Shown piece by piece: positions 18,001 through 27,920 of a stretch of DNA of 64,000 nucleotides. The first letter of the stretch is position 1. The number at the start of each line of letters is the position of its first letter. This stretch comes from Vibrio crassostreae. Lineage in GTDB: Bacteria > Pseudomonadota > Gammaproteobacteria > Enterobacterales > Vibrionaceae. The DNA lies in NCBI RefSeq assembly GCF_024347415.1, contig NZ_AP025476.1, positions 1,240,001 to 1,304,000 on the forward strand, given 5' to 3'. Position numbers and translations under genes: made by a program. Below the pieces are notes generated by a model. That model worked only from the letters and a program-made list of their open reading frames with translations, was not told the origin of the DNA and made no database searches.

Positions 18001-18906
18001 ATGATTTTAGTTGTTGGTCACAAAAACCCTGATAGTGACAGTATTTGTAGTGCGTTAGTTGCAACAGAGCTTCTTAAAGCTCGTGGCGAGGAAGCGACAC
18101 CAATTCGCCAAGGCGAGATCAACCGCGAAACTCAACACATTCTAGAAGTTGCTGGCGCTGAAAAACCAGAGCTTCGTACTTCTGTTGCTGGTGAGAAAAT
18201 CTGGCTAGTAGACTACTCAGATCTAGCACAAGCACCAGACGATGTTGCTGAAGCAGAGATCGTAGGTATTGTCGATCACCACCGTCTAGGCGATGTGATG
18301 ACAGTAAACCCAATGGAAGCTTGGATCTGGCCTGTTGGTTGTACAAACACTGTACTTTTCAACATGTTCAAGATTGAAGGTCACGCTATCTCTCAACAAA
18401 TCGCTAAGCTAATGATGTCTGCAATTCTTTCAGACACAGTTGGTTTCGCATCTCCAACATGTACTCAAAAAGACAAAGACGCGGTTGCTGAACTTGCTGA
18501 AATCGCAGGTGTAGAAGACGTTGATGCATTCATCAAAGCACTTCTAATCGCTAAGACAAACATCGAAGGCCTATCTGCTGCACAGCTAGTAGAAAAAGAC
18601 CTTAAAGGCTACCCATTCAATGGTCGCGATGTTGTTGTTGGTCAAGTTGAACTTGCGACTCTTGAGCAAGTAGACGGCATGATTGAAGCTCTAGAAGCTG
18701 ATCTTGAAGAGCGTTGTGAGAAAGACGGTCTAGCATTTGCTGCGGTAATGCTAACTGACATCACTACTGCGCAAACTCGTCTTCTTTACAAAGGTGAGTG
18801 GGCTGAGAAATTGGTTAAGCACGAGAAAGACGGCGTATTGATGATGGAAAATACACTAAGCCGTAAGAAGCAAGGCTGGCCTTGGCTACAAGGTGAGCTT
18901 GTTTAA
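18001..18906 (+). CDS. ppaC: Manganese-dependent inorganic pyrophosphatase (family II)
   Basis: A 301-aa DHH-superfamily enzyme that hydrolyses pyrophosphate and prefers Mn2+. The metal-binding blocks are intact: VVGHKNPDSDSICSAL at the N-terminus, the central VDYSD and IVDHHRLGD (DHH motif), then a C-terminal DHHA2 domain with the SRKKQ substrate-binding stretch (TLSRKKQGWPWL). Length is near the family norm of 305-310. AGGAAG lies 5 bases before the ATG. Single gene, closed by a terminator. Confidence 0.96.
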   Translation: MILVVGHKNPDSDSICSALVATELLKARGEEATPIRQGEINRETQHILEVAGAEKPELRTSVAGEKIWLVDYSDLAQAPDDVAEAEIVGIVDHHRLGDVMTVNPMEAWIWPVGCTNTVLFNMFKIEGHAISQQIAKLMMSAILSDTVGFASPTCTQKDKDAVAELAEIAGVEDVDAFIKALLIAKTNIEGLSAAQLVEKDLKGYPFNGRDVVVGQVELATLEQVDGMIEALEADLEERCEKDGLAFAAVMLTDITTAQTRLLYKGEWAEKLVKHEKDGVLMMENTLSRKKQGWPWLQGELV

Positions 18907-18924
18907 TCAAGTCACTTAAATAAT

Positions 18925-18955
18925 AAACGCCTGCTACTTTAGCAGGCGTTTTTCT
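18925..18955 (+). terminator. Terminator after ppaC
   Basis: Stem AAACGCCTGCT/AGCAGGCGTTT with a 5-base loop and T run, 19 bases after the stop. Confidence 0.93.
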
Positions 18956-19056
18956 TTGAAGTAGATTTTCTTCTTCATCGATAATGTTTGAAGTTAAAAG
19001 TACTCGGCATAAAATAGCTTTAAGAACAAAGTTACTGACTAAAGTAGGAAATTAAG

Positions 19057-19446
19057 ATGACTACACAGCTAGACGATAAAAAAATCGCTGAAATCAACAA
19101 GTATACGGGCGAGCAACGCCTGAAGTACTGTGTGAAAGAAATCGTAGCAAACCGTGAAGTATGGATCTTAACCGATGAACACGGTTGTGTAATGCTGAAC
19201 ACAGAAGATGAAGACTGTGTTCCAGTATGGCCAAACCAAGAGTTCGCAGAGTCATGGGCAACGGGTGATTGGTCTGAGTGTAAAGCTGAGTCTATCTCGC
19301 TAAACAAATGGCATAGTCGCTGGACGAATGGTCTAGAAGACGACGAGCTTGCTGTTGTGGTGTTCCCGAACGAACAAGAAGAGGGCGTTATCTTGTTCCC
19401 TGATGAGTTCGATTTCGAGTTGAAGAAACAGGCAGCTAAGCGCTAG
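19057..19446 (+). CDS. DUF2750 domain protein
   Basis: A 129-aa soluble acidic protein that I assign to DUF2750 from the layout of an N-terminal helix (EINKYTGEQRLKYCVKEIVAN), then EVWILTDEHGCVMLNTEDEDCVPVWPNQEFAESWATGDW and a C-terminal WTNGLEDDELAVVVFPNEQEEG-VILFPDEF. The family has no known function; the fold recalls SseB/Imm-type small proteins but I cannot support that link. Single gene. A 9-bp hairpin without a clear U run lies at 19478-19500. Confidence 0.78.
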   Translation: MTTQLDDKKIAEINKYTGEQRLKYCVKEIVANREVWILTDEHGCVMLNTEDEDCVPVWPNQEFAESWATGDWSECKAESISLNKWHSRWTNGLEDDELAVVVFPNEQEEGVILFPDEFDFELKKQAAKR

Positions 19447-19477
19447 TTCTTTCGTTATACAGTAACACCGTAAGTCA

Positions 19478-19500
19478 GCGTTGCCTTTCTCAGGCAGCGC
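19478..19500 (+). terminator. Weak hairpin after the DUF2750 gene
   Basis: GCGTTGCCT/AGGCAGCGC pair with one wobble 32 bases past the stop. The U tract is poor, so termination is uncertain. Confidence 0.4.
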
Positions 19501-19546
19501 TATCATTCAATTATCCCACCTAAGCTTGCTTCCAACGTATATTCGT

Positions 19547-20326
19547 TCAATACCCAATCAACTGATACAAGGGCGCTTGCTGTGCGGCTTTAGAAGCTTG
19601 TTGAAGCACACCTGTTTTACTGTATCTCTTCAGTACCTTTCGAACGATAGGTTTTACTTCCGATTCTGTCATTCCAGCTTTCAATTCTGGTTCATACAGT
19701 AGTTGCAGTAGCACCACATCTAAAGGTGATAACAAGTCTTCTGGCGTGTGGTCGTTGAAAATAGAAGGGTAGGCTTTATCTGAATCATTCGGCAGACCTA
19801 GAACCTGTGTGATCTCTTCTACGATACAGGCGACTAGCTTACCTCGCGATCTTGCCTGATCTACGGGAATCACAATCCCAGCGTAAACAATCTCACTTTT
19901 AGAATTGGTTTGATAACCCGCCGTGCAGATAGCGTTATTTAAATGCTGAGTCGATTTGAGTTTCAGTACCGATTTCGCCTCTGACACCCACTGGCTCTGC
20001 CTCGTGTATATCCATTTAACGTTCGCTTCAGATTCTTTGCTGACGATTGTTATAGGGTGTTGAGTGACTTCGGATAGATGTTGGATATGAAGCTCGGTGA
20101 GCTCTTGATGCAGTTCTTCATCGCCCACTCGATGATCAATCCAAATCTTGATCGGTTGTTTCCATTTGGCGAGTGGTTTATTGCCTTGGGAATATTCGTG
20201 TTGCAGCGCGACGTTATAAAACGCATTTTCAACGAAGGTTCTATCTAACCAAGTAAGCGGAGTGCTTACGGCGTTAAAGCAGAGAGTTGCAAGCAAGAGG
20301 GGAAGCATTGAAGCTTTTGTTAGCAT
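19547..20326 (-). CDS. Secreted DUF2927-like protein, possible inactive or atypical metalloprotease
   Basis: A 259-aa protein with an N-terminal signal peptide (MLTKASMLPLLLATLCFNAVS, cleavage near residue 21). The block LVACIVEEITQVLGLPNDSD, followed by YPSIFND and a C-terminal LLQLLYEPELKAGMTESEV, is the DUF2927 pattern. EEITQ sits where HExxH sits in distant zincin families, and a D/S-rich stretch follows as in Met-turn regions; a zinc site is not complete, so activity is doubtful. It begins 41 bases beyond the sapF stop on the same strand and may be read from the sap operon. Confidence 0.72.
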   Translation of the reverse strand: MLTKASMLPLLLATLCFNAVSTPLTWLDRTFVENAFYNVALQHEYSQGNKPLAKWKQPIKIWIDHRVGDEELHQELTELHIQHLSEVTQHPITIVSKESEANVKWIYTRQSQWVSEAKSVLKLKSTQHLNNAICTAGYQTNSKSEIVYAGIVIPVDQARSRGKLVACIVEEITQVLGLPNDSDKAYPSIFNDHTPEDLLSPLDVVLLQLLYEPELKAGMTESEVKPIVRKVLKRYSKTGVLQQASKAAQQAPLYQLIGY

Positions 20327-20366
20327 GCGTTACCCCCTCTAGTGGCGAGTGAAAAGCTAAACCAGT

Positions 20367-21149
20367 TTAGTGGTTGGGCGCTTTGGAGAAATGACTCTCA
20401 ACCAGTCTTTGCGTGATTTGGTGAGTTGGGTTGGTCAGCACTTGATCCGTTTCACCGCTCTCAACCACATTGCCTTCGTGCATCACGATGATCTTGTCGG
20501 TGATGTGCTTAACAATACCTAGGTGTTGAGATACGTAAACGAACGACACGCCCATCTCTTCTTGCAACTCTAAGAACAAGTTAATAATTTGAGAGCGCAT
20601 TGCCATGTCCAAACCATTTAACGCTTCATCAGCGACAATGATGGATGGCTGAAGTATCAAGGCACGAGCCAAACAAACCCTCTGTTTCTGGCCCGCAGCA
20701 AGCATCTGAGGGTAGAAGTAAGCATGTTCCGGAAGGAGACCAACGCGTAATAACGTGTCTTTCACGCGGCGCATACGGGCTTCTGGTGGCATGTTGGTAT
20801 TTCGCTTCAATGGGCCTTCAAGAATTCGACCAATCTGAATGCGTGGATTAAGTGATGTATTCGGATCTTGGAAGATCATTCGAATCAGCTTACAACGAGT
20901 TGAATAGTCTTTGTGTTCTAGCTTTTCGCCGTTCACGCGGATCTCGCCCGCAGTCGGTTCAACCATGCCTGCGAGCATTCTCGCTAATGTTGATTTCCCA
21001 GAGCCATTCTGACCGATAAAACCAATCGTCTGGCCTGCTTCAAGGGAAAAGCTAACCGGCTTCACCGCCTGATGAATCTTCTTACGAAAAAGACCAGAGC
21101 GAGTCGTAAAGTCTTTAGATAGATCACTGACTTCTAATAATGCACTCAT
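20367..21149 (-). CDS. sapF: Sap peptide transporter ATPase SapF
   Basis: A 260-aa ABC ATPase of the dipeptide/oligopeptide class, last of sapABCDF. Walker A is GQNGSGKST, the Q-loop is [11 protein letters not shown], the signature is degenerate ([14 protein letters not shown]) and Walker B reads [13 protein letters not shown], which matches known SapF proteins including ADEAL in place of DEPT. With SapD it should power the SapBC channel. The start overlaps the sapD stop by 4 bases. Confidence 0.93.
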   Translation of the reverse strand: MSALLEVSDLSKDFTTRSGLFRKKIHQAVKPVSFSLEAGQTIGFIGQNGSGKSTLARMLAGMVEPTAGEIRVNGEKLEHKDYSTRCKLIRMIFQDPNTSLNPRIQIGRILEGPLKRNTNMPPEARMRRVKDTLLRVGLLPEHAYFYPQMLAAGQKQRVCLARALILQPSIIVADEALNGLDMAMRSQIINLFLELQEEMGVSFVYVSQHLGIVKHITDKIIVMHEGNVVESGETDQVLTNPTHQITQRLVESHFSKAPNH

Positions 21150-22147
21150 GATTTCTTTTTCTTCTCCATATTCAGAGGGAAGTGACAGTTAAATTTATGG
21201 TTCTTGATACGTTTAGTATGTGGGATCTCCACACATTGCCTTTGCGCGTATGGGCAACGTGGGCCTAACCGACAACCAATAGGTAGATGTTGCAACGGCG
21301 GAATTGATCCTGGTAAAGACTGTAGCTTCTCCTTGTGGGGAATCCAGTCGTTAAAGTCTGGCATCGCTTTTAGCAAAGCAACGGTGTACGGGTGCTTAGG
21401 TGCATCCAATAGTTTCTGCGTATCAGCAGATTCTACAGATTGGCCACAGTACATAACGGTAATACGAGTCGCCCATTGGGTAATGGTAGTTAAGTCATGG
21501 CCGATCAGCACGATGGTCGTGTTATTGATCTGATTCATACGACTCAACAGACGCAGTATTTGAGACTGCGTAATTGGGTCTAAATCGTTGGTTGGCTCAT
21601 CCGCTATTAAGACTTTTGGTTTGGCAGCTATCGCCATTGCGATCATGACTTTCTGACACTCACCATCGGTCAGTTCATAAGAGTAACTGTCCATTAGACG
21701 AGAGTGGTCTTTGATACCTACTTTGTGCAGTAACGCTATGGCCTGCTTCTTACGCCACTTAAATCGCTGCCACCAACGACCTTCAAATGCGTGGGAAGGA
21801 ATCGCTTCAATGAGTTGGTTGCCTACTTTTTCAGAAGGGTCAAGACAGGTCGATGGCTCTTGGAAGATCATCGCGATATCGCGTGCGATCACTCGTCGCC
21901 TTTCTTTCGGCGTCAGTTGCAGCAGGTCGATATTACCTAAGCGCATTCGGTCTGCAGAAACCTTCCAGTTTTCTTTACAAACCCCGACAATTGCCTTTGC
22001 AACCAAGCTCTTACCTGAGCCAGACTCACCTACTAAGCCACGAATTTCTCCTTCATTGAGGGTAATACTCATTCGATCTACTGCTTTAACCATCCCTTGA
22101 GGGGTCTCAATTTCGATGGTTAGATGTCGAATATCAAGTAACGGCAT
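21146..22147 (-). CDS. sapD: Sap peptide transporter ATPase SapD
   Basis: A 333-aa ABC ATPase. Walker A is GESGSGKSL, the Q-loop [12 protein letters not shown], the signature [15 protein letters not shown] (in place of LSGGQ, as in other SapD), and Walker [14 protein letters not shown]. The C-terminal oligopeptide-type extension carries Cys residues ([19 protein letters not shown]) that in OppD/DppD relatives bind an iron-sulfur cluster. In E. coli SapD also supports potassium uptake by Trk. It overlaps sapC by 1 base and sapF by 4. Confidence 0.94.
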   Translation of the reverse strand: MPLLDIRHLTIEIETPQGMVKAVDRMSITLNEGEIRGLVGESGSGKSLVAKAIVGVCKENWKVSADRMRLGNIDLLQLTPKERRRVIARDIAMIFQEPSTCLDPSEKVGNQLIEAIPSHAFEGRWWQRFKWRKKQAIALLHKVGIKDHSRLMDSYSYELTDGECQKVMIAMAIAAKPKVLIADEPTNDLDPITQSQILRLLSRMNQINNTTIVLIGHDLTTITQWATRITVMYCGQSVESADTQKLLDAPKHPYTVALLKAMPDFNDWIPHKEKLQSLPGSIPPLQHLPIGCRLGPRCPYAQRQCVEIPHTKRIKNHKFNCHFPLNMEKKKKS

Positions 22148-23034
22148 TATTCGATTCCTGCATTTAGCGCTTGGCGAACACCTTCACCGACGAGGTTAAT
22201 CACGATAACTGTAAACATAATAGCTAAGCCGGGTAGGGTTACTGTCCATGGCGCAAGGTAAATCAACTCGACCGAATCTCCTAATATAGAGCCCCATTCC
22301 GTACTTGGTGCTTGAGCGCCAAGCCCCAAGAAACCTAACGCCGTGATATCAAGAATTGCAACTGACAGTGCCAGAGTCACTTCAAGAGCGACCACGGTAA
22401 GAATGTTAGGAAGGATTGAGTTCCATAGTAGGTAGAAATCGTTCGCACCATCAAGGCGAGATGCCAGAATGTAGTCCTTCTCTACTTCAGCGTGCACGGC
22501 AATGTACACCGAGCGAATAAAGCGCGGAATCAGTGCCAAGCACAAGGCAAGCAAGATATTAAACTCACCAAAGCCAAGGAATGCTACGAAGATAATCGCC
22601 AGCAGAAGAGATGGGATTGACATCACGGTATCAAGCAGGTGATTGAGCGTGCTTGATAGCAACCCACGCGTCATCCCGGCAAGTACGCCAATCAGACAGC
22701 CAATGACTGCTGCGATAAAGGTAATCACCACCGCAGCGCCGAAAGTAAGTTGAGAGCCAATTATTAGGCGAGAAAGAATGTCTCGGCCTAAGTCATCAGT
22801 ACCTAGAAAGTATTCAACCGTACCCGCAGGGTCCCACGAGGGAGGGGTTAGAAGATGTCCCGTTTGCTCTTGTGCATCATGTGGTGCTAACCACGGTGAA
22901 GTGACGGTAACTAGAATGATAAGCACCAAACACCACAAGCCAAACATCGCCAGATTGTTGCTACGGAAGCTGCGCCAGAAACGTTCGAACTGGGTTGGAA
23001 TCTGTTCTTCTTGGTAGACGTTATTTGTTAGCAT
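22147..23034 (-). CDS. sapC: Sap peptide transporter permease SapC
   Basis: A 295-aa inner-membrane permease of the DppC type. One helix near the N-terminus ([23 protein letters not shown]) precedes the five-helix core. The EAA loop reads [26 protein letters not shown], the coupling site for the ATPases. It carries the conserved motif [18 protein letters not shown] of this permease class. Overlaps sapB by 14 bases and sapD by 1. Confidence 0.94.
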   Translation of the reverse strand: MLTNNVYQEEQIPTQFERFWRSFRSNNLAMFGLWCLVLIILVTVTSPWLAPHDAQEQTGHLLTPPSWDPAGTVEYFLGTDDLGRDILSRLIIGSQLTFGAAVVITFIAAVIGCLIGVLAGMTRGLLSSTLNHLLDTVMSIPSLLLAIIFVAFLGFGEFNILLALCLALIPRFIRSVYIAVHAEVEKDYILASRLDGANDFYLLWNSILPNILTVVALEVTLALSVAILDITALGFLGLGAQAPSTEWGSILGDSVELIYLAPWTVTLPGLAIMFTVIVINLVGEGVRQALNAGIE

Positions 23035-23986
23035 ACCATTCCTTCCTTACCAGTGGATTGATCATCGCGCCCAGTAGATCGGACAGAATATTTGCAGTCA
23101 AAACCAAGGTTGCCACTACAATTACGCCTGCTTGAATTGAAACATAATCTTGATTCGATAATGCATCCAATAACCAGCGGCCAATACCCGGCCAGTTAAA
23201 GATAGACTCGGTAATAATAGCAAGCGTTAACATACTTGATAGTTGAACGCCGACCTTAGGAATAATCGGTGGTATTGCATTTCTCAACACGTGTTGAGTG
23301 ATGATCTCTCTAGTTGATAGACCCTTAATTCGCGCGGCGCGGATGTAGTTTTGAGTCATCACTTCAGCTACTGATGCTCTCATCAATCGGATTACCTGAG
23401 TCGTTGGGGCGAGCGCTAAAACAAGGCAAGGCAACGCCATATGCTCGATAACACTTTGTAGTGCGTGTGCACGGTAACGGCCTTCGGCAAAAAAGGCATC
23501 TATCATCGCGAAGCCAGTCACGTGTTCAATTTCGTAAAGCAGGTCGTATCGACCGCCAACCGGGAACATTTCAAAGTGCAGAGAAAATACCATGATCATC
23601 AACAATGCGACCCAAAATATAGGTGCAGAGTAACCGGCCATAGAGGTAAACGATATTGTCGTATCGACAAACTTACCTTGTCTCATACCTGCAATCGTGC
23701 CGAAAGGGATGCCGATAAACAGCGCAAGCACAAAGGCAAAGAAGCACAGTTCTAACGTTGCAGGGAATACAACGGCCAACTCATCGATGATAGGTACACC
23801 GTGTTTGCTTAGACCAAAGTTTAGTGTCGATAATTCAGTGATATAGCTGATCCAACCGGGCCAGAAATCTTGAATCGCCCAAGGTGAGGTTTGGTCTAAT
23901 CGAAGCAGGGCAAAACCCACTAACGTCAGAATCCCCAACGTAATAATGAATAAGTTTACACGTCTTAATGTATACCAAAACATCAC
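23021..23986 (-). CDS. sapB: Sap peptide transporter permease SapB
   Basis: A 321-aa DppB-type permease. The N-terminal helix (LFIITLGILTLVGFALLRL) is followed by a periplasmic stretch and five core helices; the EAA loop reads QNYIRAARIKGLSTREIITQHVLRNAIPP. It pairs with SapC. The start overlaps the sapA stop by 4 bases, consistent with coupling. Confidence 0.94.
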   Translation of the reverse strand: MMFWYTLRRVNLFIITLGILTLVGFALLRLDQTSPWAIQDFWPGWISYITELSTLNFGLSKHGVPIIDELAVVFPATLELCFFAFVLALFIGIPFGTIAGMRQGKFVDTTISFTSMAGYSAPIFWVALLMIMVFSLHFEMFPVGGRYDLLYEIEHVTGFAMIDAFFAEGRYRAHALQSVIEHMALPCLVLALAPTTQVIRLMRASVAEVMTQNYIRAARIKGLSTREIITQHVLRNAIPPIIPKVGVQLSSMLTLAIITESIFNWPGIGRWLLDALSNQDYVSIQAGVIVVATLVLTANILSDLLGAMINPLVRKEWYANK

Positions 23987-25605
23987 TGCACCTCTCTTCT
24001 GACTTGGTCAAAAGGTTGAGCATTGAACGGGCTCTGTTTAAAACCGGTTAGCGAACGATCGTGCACGCGGAATTGCACGCCGTGAGCGAGAGGGATCACA
24101 GGAACTTCTTCATTGAGAATGTTTTGGGCTTGTCGATACAAGTTCACACGGTGCCTTTGTTGATTGATCTCTAATGCTAAGTCGAGAAGGAAATCAAAGT
24201 CTGAATTACACCACATAGAGACGTTTAATCCTGCGCGTTCTGAGCTGCATGATAGAAGTGGACGCAAGAAGTTATCTGGATCCCCCGTATTGCCTATCCA
24301 GCCAGTAAGCAACAAGTCTGTTGAGGAAATAGAGGATAACTGTGTGCGGTCAAATCGATCGTCGGTATAGAGTTTCAGCTCGATACCAATATCGGCCAAG
24401 TTTGCTTGGATCAATTCTGCGGTTTTTCTTGGGCTTGGGTTGTATGCGCGTGGCTCTAGTGGTACCCACATCGAAAGCTCTAATCCAGGTTCAACACCAG
24501 CTTCTTTGAGAAGCGCAATTGCATAGTTTCGATCATAACGAACTTGAACGCTGTCTTTTTGGTAAGCCCAAGACGTAGGAGGAAGCAATGTGTAGGCTTT
24601 AGTACCTGTACCGTAATACACAGAATCAAGAATGTTCTGACGATTGATGGCTAGGTTGAGCGCTTTACGAACTCGAGAATCGCGCAGTGCAGGGTGCTCA
24701 GTATTCAGCGCGATGAAAGAGACATTAACCGCCGGTGTAGCCGAAATTTTCAGCTCTTCATGAGCTTGAATAATAGGGATCTGACTAGAAATCGGTGAGT
24801 TCAACACGTCACACTCACTGCGGAGAAGCTTGGCAAGTGTGCCTGTCCCACGTTGTGAAGTATCAAACACAACTTGGTCCATTTGTACTTCTCCCTTCCA
24901 GTAGTGCTTGTTTTTTTTCAAGCGAACTAGGTCATTGATCTGGTATTCGTCTAAGTAGAAAGGACCTGTGCCGACCGGGTTGGAATCGATTTGATTTTTC
25001 TCGTCCGCAGCAATGAGCTTATTGGCATATTCTTTAGAATGAATGACCGCATAGCTGGTGGCGATATTGTTGAGAAATGAATTGTCTGGGCGACTTAATT
25101 GGAATTTCACCGTTAGGTCGTCAACTGCTGTGATATCGACGATCAGGTTTTTGAAGTCGATTCCGGCAAACCATGGATATAGGCCACCGCCTACATAATG
25201 AAATGGGTTTGAACTATCAATGACACGTTCAAAGCTAAACACCACGTCTTGCGCATTCATGCTACGAGTTGGGGTGAACCAGTCTGTAGTTTGGAACGCA
25301 ACATTTGGGCGCAGTTTGAACGTGTACTCTGTACCAGATTTATCAACAGACCAACTTGTCGCCAAGTTCTGCTTTGGTCGGTAAGTCATCGGATCAAGAG
25401 TGAGCAGTGTATCGAAGATTTGAGGGCTCAGTGATTCTGCGGTAATACCACTATCAACCAGCTGTGGGTTGAAGGTACTAGGATTACCTTGGCCGCAATA
25501 AATGAAGCCTTTTTCACGGATTTGCTCGTGATCCACACTCTCACCACATCCAGCTAGAAAGCTCAGCGTGCAGATGCTCAGTGATAGTTTTATTAGTGCT
25601 TTCAT
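23983..25605 (-). CDS. sapA: Sap periplasmic substrate-binding lipoprotein SapA
   Basis: A 540-aa extracytoplasmic solute-binding protein of family 5 (DppA/OppA type). The signal ends in lipobox FLAGC (Cys20), so here SapA is probably lipid-anchored. Family blocks include NPVGTGPFYLDEYQINDLVRLKKN and SRVRKALNLAINRQNIL. SapA proteins bind antimicrobial peptides in some pathogens and heme in Haemophilus; the sapBCDF part exports putrescine in E. coli. The substrate here is not known. First gene of sapABCDF and 102 bases downstream of pspF on the same strand. Confidence 0.93.
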   Translation of the reverse strand: MKALIKLSLSICTLSFLAGCGESVDHEQIREKGFIYCGQGNPSTFNPQLVDSGITAESLSPQIFDTLLTLDPMTYRPKQNLATSWSVDKSGTEYTFKLRPNVAFQTTDWFTPTRSMNAQDVVFSFERVIDSSNPFHYVGGGLYPWFAGIDFKNLIVDITAVDDLTVKFQLSRPDNSFLNNIATSYAVIHSKEYANKLIAADEKNQIDSNPVGTGPFYLDEYQINDLVRLKKNKHYWKGEVQMDQVVFDTSQRGTGTLAKLLRSECDVLNSPISSQIPIIQAHEELKISATPAVNVSFIALNTEHPALRDSRVRKALNLAINRQNILDSVYYGTGTKAYTLLPPTSWAYQKDSVQVRYDRNYAIALLKEAGVEPGLELSMWVPLEPRAYNPSPRKTAELIQANLADIGIELKLYTDDRFDRTQLSSISSTDLLLTGWIGNTGDPDNFLRPLLSCSSERAGLNVSMWCNSDFDFLLDLALEINQQRHRVNLYRQAQNILNEEVPVIPLAHGVQFRVHDRSLTGFKQSPFNAQPFDQVRREVQ

Positions 25606-25707
25606 AAAAAGAAATACTTTTCGAAACGAGGCGTTAGAGGAGCCTCAAGATCCGGACAATTTAACATTTTATTTATTCGGCTCCAAATAATAATCTAGTG
25701 TGGGCAG

Positions 25708-26730
25708 CTATTTATCGTTAGCTTGTCCGACAATCGCGTACTTCCTCACCATTCCTCGTAATTGGTTGTAGGTTAACCCGAGTAATTCAGCGGCTTGCTT
25801 CTGGTTGTACTTGCTTTGTTTTAAGGCTTGATTGAGTAGCTTGATGTCTTGCTGCTCCTGCCATGCTTTGTAATCCAACGGCAAAGAAAAAGCGCTATCA
25901 GATGAAGTATGGCTGTTGGACTGAGCATTGCCAGTTTCTGGCGTCGAATCTTGTTCTGTTTTCCATGCTGGTTTGAATGGGTTAAACACCAAAGATTCAA
26001 TAGGATATGGATTCTTACCATGTTGATAGATTGCCCGCTCAATGACGTTTTTGAGTTCTCGTACATTCCCCGGCCAAGAGTAATCCAACAGCGCCTCAAC
26101 GGCTGATGGGGCAAAACCGACAAACAGCTCCAATTCCAATTCACGACACATCTTAATCGCGTAGTATTCTGCTAGCAGCGTGATGTCTTCTTTGCGCTCA
26201 CGAAGAGGTGGGATAGTAATTACATCAAACGCTAATCTATCAAGTAAATCCGCTCGGAATTCGCCCTTTAATGCCATGTCTGGCAAGTCGGCATTGGTCG
26301 CACACACCAGTCTTACATTCGCACTTAAAGCTTTTTGTCCGCCGACACGTTCATATTGTCCGTATTCAATAACACGTAACAACTTTTCTTGAACTGCAAG
26401 CGGGGTTGTTGCCAGCTCATCAAGAAACAGAGTGCCGCCCTCCGCCCTTTCAAAGCGGCCTTGATGACGGCCTTTTGAGCCCGTGAAAGAACCTGATTCA
26501 TGACCAAACAACTCAGAATCAATCAAACCTTCGCTGAGGGTTGAACAGTTCAGCGAGATCAAAGGCTGATCCCAACGTCTTGAAAGGTAATGCAGCCTTT
26601 GTGCGATCAATTCTTTACCCGTACCACGCTCGCCAATGATCATTATGGGTCTTTCGATTGGAGCCAGTTGAGAAACTTTATCCAAAACAGAGAGAAAGCT
26701 AGGGGATTCACCAATGAGGTTCTGCTGCAT
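25708..26730 (-). CDS. pspF: Psp operon transcriptional activator PspF
   Basis: A sigma-54 enhancer-binding AAA+ protein that activates psp genes and is held inactive by PspA. Like E. coli PspF it lacks a receiver domain and begins at the AAA+ core. Walker A is GERGTGKEL, Walker B GGTLFLDE, arginine-finger region FRADLLDRL, and the C-terminal Fis-type HTH is KQSKYNQKQAAELLGLTYNQLRGMVRKY. The sigma-54-contacting GAFTGA loop reads GSFTGS. I prefer the ATG at 26730 (340 aa): it has AGGA upstream and matches the E. coli start; 26769 is possible. Divergent from pspABC. Confidence 0.93.
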   Translation of the reverse strand: MQQNLIGESPSFLSVLDKVSQLAPIERPIMIIGERGTGKELIAQRLHYLSRRWDQPLISLNCSTLSEGLIDSELFGHESGSFTGSKGRHQGRFERAEGGTLFLDELATTPLAVQEKLLRVIEYGQYERVGGQKALSANVRLVCATNADLPDMALKGEFRADLLDRLAFDVITIPPLRERKEDITLLAEYYAIKMCRELELELFVGFAPSAVEALLDYSWPGNVRELKNVIERAIYQHGKNPYPIESLVFNPFKPAWKTEQDSTPETGNAQSNSHTSSDSAFSLPLDYKAWQEQQDIKLLNQALKQSKYNQKQAAELLGLTYNQLRGMVRKYAIVGQANDK

Positions 26731-26876
26731 AGCGGGTCCTTGTATTAGCTGAGCGCTGATGGAAGTCATTTAGGCTGTAGTGGTGAAAAATACCAATACT
26801 TGGTTAAATTCATCATAGCATGGTTCAGATTAATCGCCATTACATTGTAAGCTACTGATAATTAATGCCTTAAAAG

Positions 26877-26893
26877 TTGGCATGCTACTTGGA
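26877..26893 (+). promoter_or_regulatory. Sigma-54-type promoter for pspABC
   Basis: TTGGCATGCTACTTGGA resembles the -24/-12 pattern TGGCAC-N5-TTGCA, with the -24 TGGCA intact and a GG in place of the -12 GC. It lies 108 bases upstream of pspA, between it and divergent pspF, as in E. coli. Confidence 0.6.
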
Positions 26894-27000
26894 TTACTTA
26901 TGGTAGGTTTAATAACAAACGTAAATTTGCGAGCAAGTGAGTAAAGGGTCGAACAACGATTTAGAACGCATTTGCCATCATTGTAATTAAGGAGTTCCTC

Positions 27001-27672
27001 ATGGGTATTTTTTCTCGCTTTGCAGACATTGTAAATTCAAACATCAGTGCACTATTAGATAAGGCTGAAGATCCTGAAAAGATGATTCGCCTGATTATCC
27101 AAGAAATGGAAGACACGCTGGTAGAAGTTCGCACTAACTCGGCAAAAGCTATCGCAGACAAGAAAGAGCTAGCGCGTAAAGTTGAAGCTATCGAAACTCA
27201 GATTCTAGATTGGCAAAATAAAGCGACACTAGCACTGACTAAACAACGCGAAGATCTGGCGAGAGCAGCGCTGATTGAAAAGCAAAAACTTGAAGACATC
27301 ATCAAGAGCCTTCATACAGAACAAACATTGGTTCATGAAACCATCGAGAAGCTAACCAGTGAGATTGGCAAGCTAGAAACTAAAATTGCAGAAACTCGTG
27401 CAAAGCAGCAAGCATTGATGATTCGTAATAATGCTGCGAGCAATCGTCGTGATGTTCAAAAGCATCTGCATTCAAGCAAAACCAACGAAGCAATGGCGAA
27501 GTTTGAGCAATTCTCGCGTAAAGTGGATGAATTAGAAGCTGAAGCTGACGTTTACGCAAAAACAGGCAACGCAAAATCGTTAGACCAAGAATTTGCCGAG
27601 CTACAAGCTCAAGACGAAATTGAAAAAGAGCTAGCGAAACTGAAGCAACAAGTTGAAAACCGCGATAAATAA
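27001..27672 (+). CDS. pspA: Phage shock protein A
   Basis: A 223-aa coiled-coil protein of the PspA/IM30/ESCRT-III superfamily. It binds stressed inner membrane through an N-terminal amphipathic helix ([25 protein letters not shown]) and restrains PspF when unstressed. The [20 protein letters not shown] segment and long heptad regions are intact. Length is normal. GGAG lies 7 bases before the ATG. First gene of pspABC. Confidence 0.96.
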   Translation: MGIFSRFADIVNSNISALLDKAEDPEKMIRLIIQEMEDTLVEVRTNSAKAIADKKELARKVEAIETQILDWQNKATLALTKQREDLARAALIEKQKLEDIIKSLHTEQTLVHETIEKLTSEIGKLETKIAETRAKQQALMIRNNAASNRRDVQKHLHSSKTNEAMAKFEQFSRKVDELEAEADVYAKTGNAKSLDQEFAELQAQDEIEKELAKLKQQVENRDK

Positions 27673-27686
27673 TTTAGGAGTTTTCT

Positions 27687-27920
27687 ATGTCAACATTTCT
27701 AATTGCAGGTCCACTGATTGTCTTCTTGATCTTCGTGGCACCGCTATGGTTATTCTTACATTACCGCAGCAAGAAGAAATCCAGTAACGGTCTTTCAGAA
27801 ACGGATCTTCAGCGCCTGCACAAGCTTTCAGCGCAAGCAGAATCGATGCAAGATCGTGTGAAAACACTAGAAAAAATACTGGATGCGGAGTCGCCTAATT
27901 GGAGACGAAACTATGAGTAG
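27687..27920 (+). CDS. pspB: Phage shock protein B
   Basis: A 77-aa inner-membrane protein with one N-terminal helix (FLIAGPLIVFLIFVAPLWLFLHY) and a cytoplasmic leucine-zipper-like region. PspB and PspC sense membrane stress and sequester PspA. It starts 15 bases after pspA and its stop overlaps pspC by 8 bases. Confidence 0.95.
   Translation: MSTFLIAGPLIVFLIFVAPLWLFLHYRSKKKSSNGLSETDLQRLHKLSAQAESMQDRVKTLEKILDAESPNWRRNYE

Noticed and set aside
19481..19702. 73-codon plus-strand frame
   Set aside because: Mostly antisense to the DUF2927-like gene, with no supporting start signal.
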